Source: a virus. From it: DNA of 28,967 nucleotides. Numbering within the stretch: the first letter of the stretch is position 1; each line of letters starts with the position of its first letter. Made by a program: the position numbers and the translations under genes. Of the stretch, positions 28,591-28,967 are shown piece by piece. The stretch spans positions 1-28,967 of the IMG/VR virus record IMGVR_UViG_3300028189_000045; one strand, 5' to 3'. The notes below the pieces were generated by a model that saw only the letters and a list, made by a program, of their open reading frames with translations, did no database searches and was not told the DNA's origin.

Positions 28591-28967
28591 TGGCATACAT
28601 AATTGACTATAAAACTCAATACACATCAAGTGCAGATGATTCAGGATTTACTATAGAAGAACCACCACTATCAAATGTTAAAGCTGGAGACTTACTGGTA
28701 ATGGCATGGGGAGCTAACACAGATGCAGAAGTTCAACTGCTTGATGGATTTAACCTTGCTACACACATAACATCAAATGAAACTATAACTTCAACAAGTT
28801 TTACAGTTGGTACTTCAAATATGTTCTTTCAAGATGGTGATGTACTACAAATAGGTGATGAAAAGATACTAATAACAAGTGGAGCTGGTGACAGGACATT
28901 TAATGTTCAAAGAGCATACGATGGTACAACAGCAGTAGCACATAGTGACAACGAAAATATATGGAAG
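28590..28967 (+). CDS. Structural or tail fibre protein, N-terminal part (cut by window edge)
   Basis: The first 126 codons are visible: MAYIIDYKTQYTSSADDSGF..., coupled to the collagen-like gene by TAATG. Residues around 75-115 (FQDGDVLQIGDEKILITSGA, then RTFNVQRAYDGTTAVAHS) match a small beta domain seen in many phage virion proteins ('GdxixIgxExxxVtsxxxtxxVxRgxxGTxaxxH'). It is likely a tail or head fibre or surface protein. The rest is outside the window. Confidence 0.6.
   Translation, partial: MAYIIDYKTQYTSSADDSGFTIEEPPLSNVKAGDLLVMAWGANTDAEVQLLDGFNLATHITSNETITSTSFTVGTSNMFFQDGDVLQIGDEKILITSGAGDRTFNVQRAYDGTTAVAHSDNENIWK

Noticed and set aside
1-28967. CRISPR array or lysogeny module
   Set aside because: No regularly spaced repeats with unique spacers, integrase, Cro/CI-type repressor or attachment site was found.

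Overview
The window is part of a lytic-type tailed bacteriophage genome, most likely with a podovirus (short-tailed) plan. The evidence is a complete single-subunit T7/N4-type RNA polymerase, a large terminase gene interrupted by an intein, a portal protein, a head-tail adaptor, long tail fibre genes, a holin-like gene and an M15-family endolysin. No integrase, repressor or other lysogeny gene was seen. The single-subunit polymerase together with the style of terminase and portal recalls N4-like phages, but this is inference from reading, not from a tree. DNA is AT-rich (roughly one third G+C by eye). Rightward promoters have a T-rich, extended -10 form (TATGGTATAAT) with no clear -35 box, as is typical of Campylobacterota. 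Outer-membrane and periplasmic signal-peptide proteins point to a Gram-negative host. A Campylobacterota-like host is a plausible but unproven guess.

Layout. Positions 1 to about 11120 are read leftward (minus strand). This tightly packed cluster of small genes, many joined by TAATG or ATGA stop/start overlaps, holds replication, nucleotide and takeover functions: a RecB/Cas4-like PD-(D/E)XK nuclease, a GIY-YIG endonuclease, a MazG-like pyrophosphohydrolase, the flavin-dependent thymidylate synthase ThyX, a permuted NlpC/P60-like (YiiX-type) enzyme, a C-type-lectin-fold DUF1566 protein with its parts in permuted order, several tiny membrane proteins, two small helix-turn-helix proteins and the phage RNA polymerase. 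DNA polymerase, helicase and primase are not in the window and presumably lie further left. Positions 11124 to 11420 are a divergent control region.

Positions 11421 to the right edge are read rightward. First come a 64-residue protein with no basic residue at all (a candidate DNA mimic) and a T5orf172/GIY-YIG protein. A promoter-dense spacer with three TATAATAC boxes follows. Then come the probable small terminase, a small basic protein, the large terminase with a LAGLIDADG intein in its Walker A loop, a head-tail adaptor, a 1350-residue tail fibre with more than 20 IANVN-type repeats and two LamG-like domains, and an SGNH-hydrolase/LamG tailspike-like protein. Next is a lysis and envelope cassette: zinc-ribbon peptide, holin-like protein, membrane-anchored coiled coil, PstS-like periplasmic protein, outer-membrane beta-barrel and M15 endolysin. 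After that come the portal protein, a collagen-like fibre protein and the start of another structural gene cut by the window edge.

The most unusual items are the class-3-like intein placed at the ATPase loop of the terminase (first residue Leu, block F Cys, +1 Thr), the PstS-like plus beta-barrel gene pair between the lysis genes, the permuted DUF1566 protein, the purely acidic 64-residue protein, and a structured spacer with paired palindromes downstream of the RNA polymerase gene.
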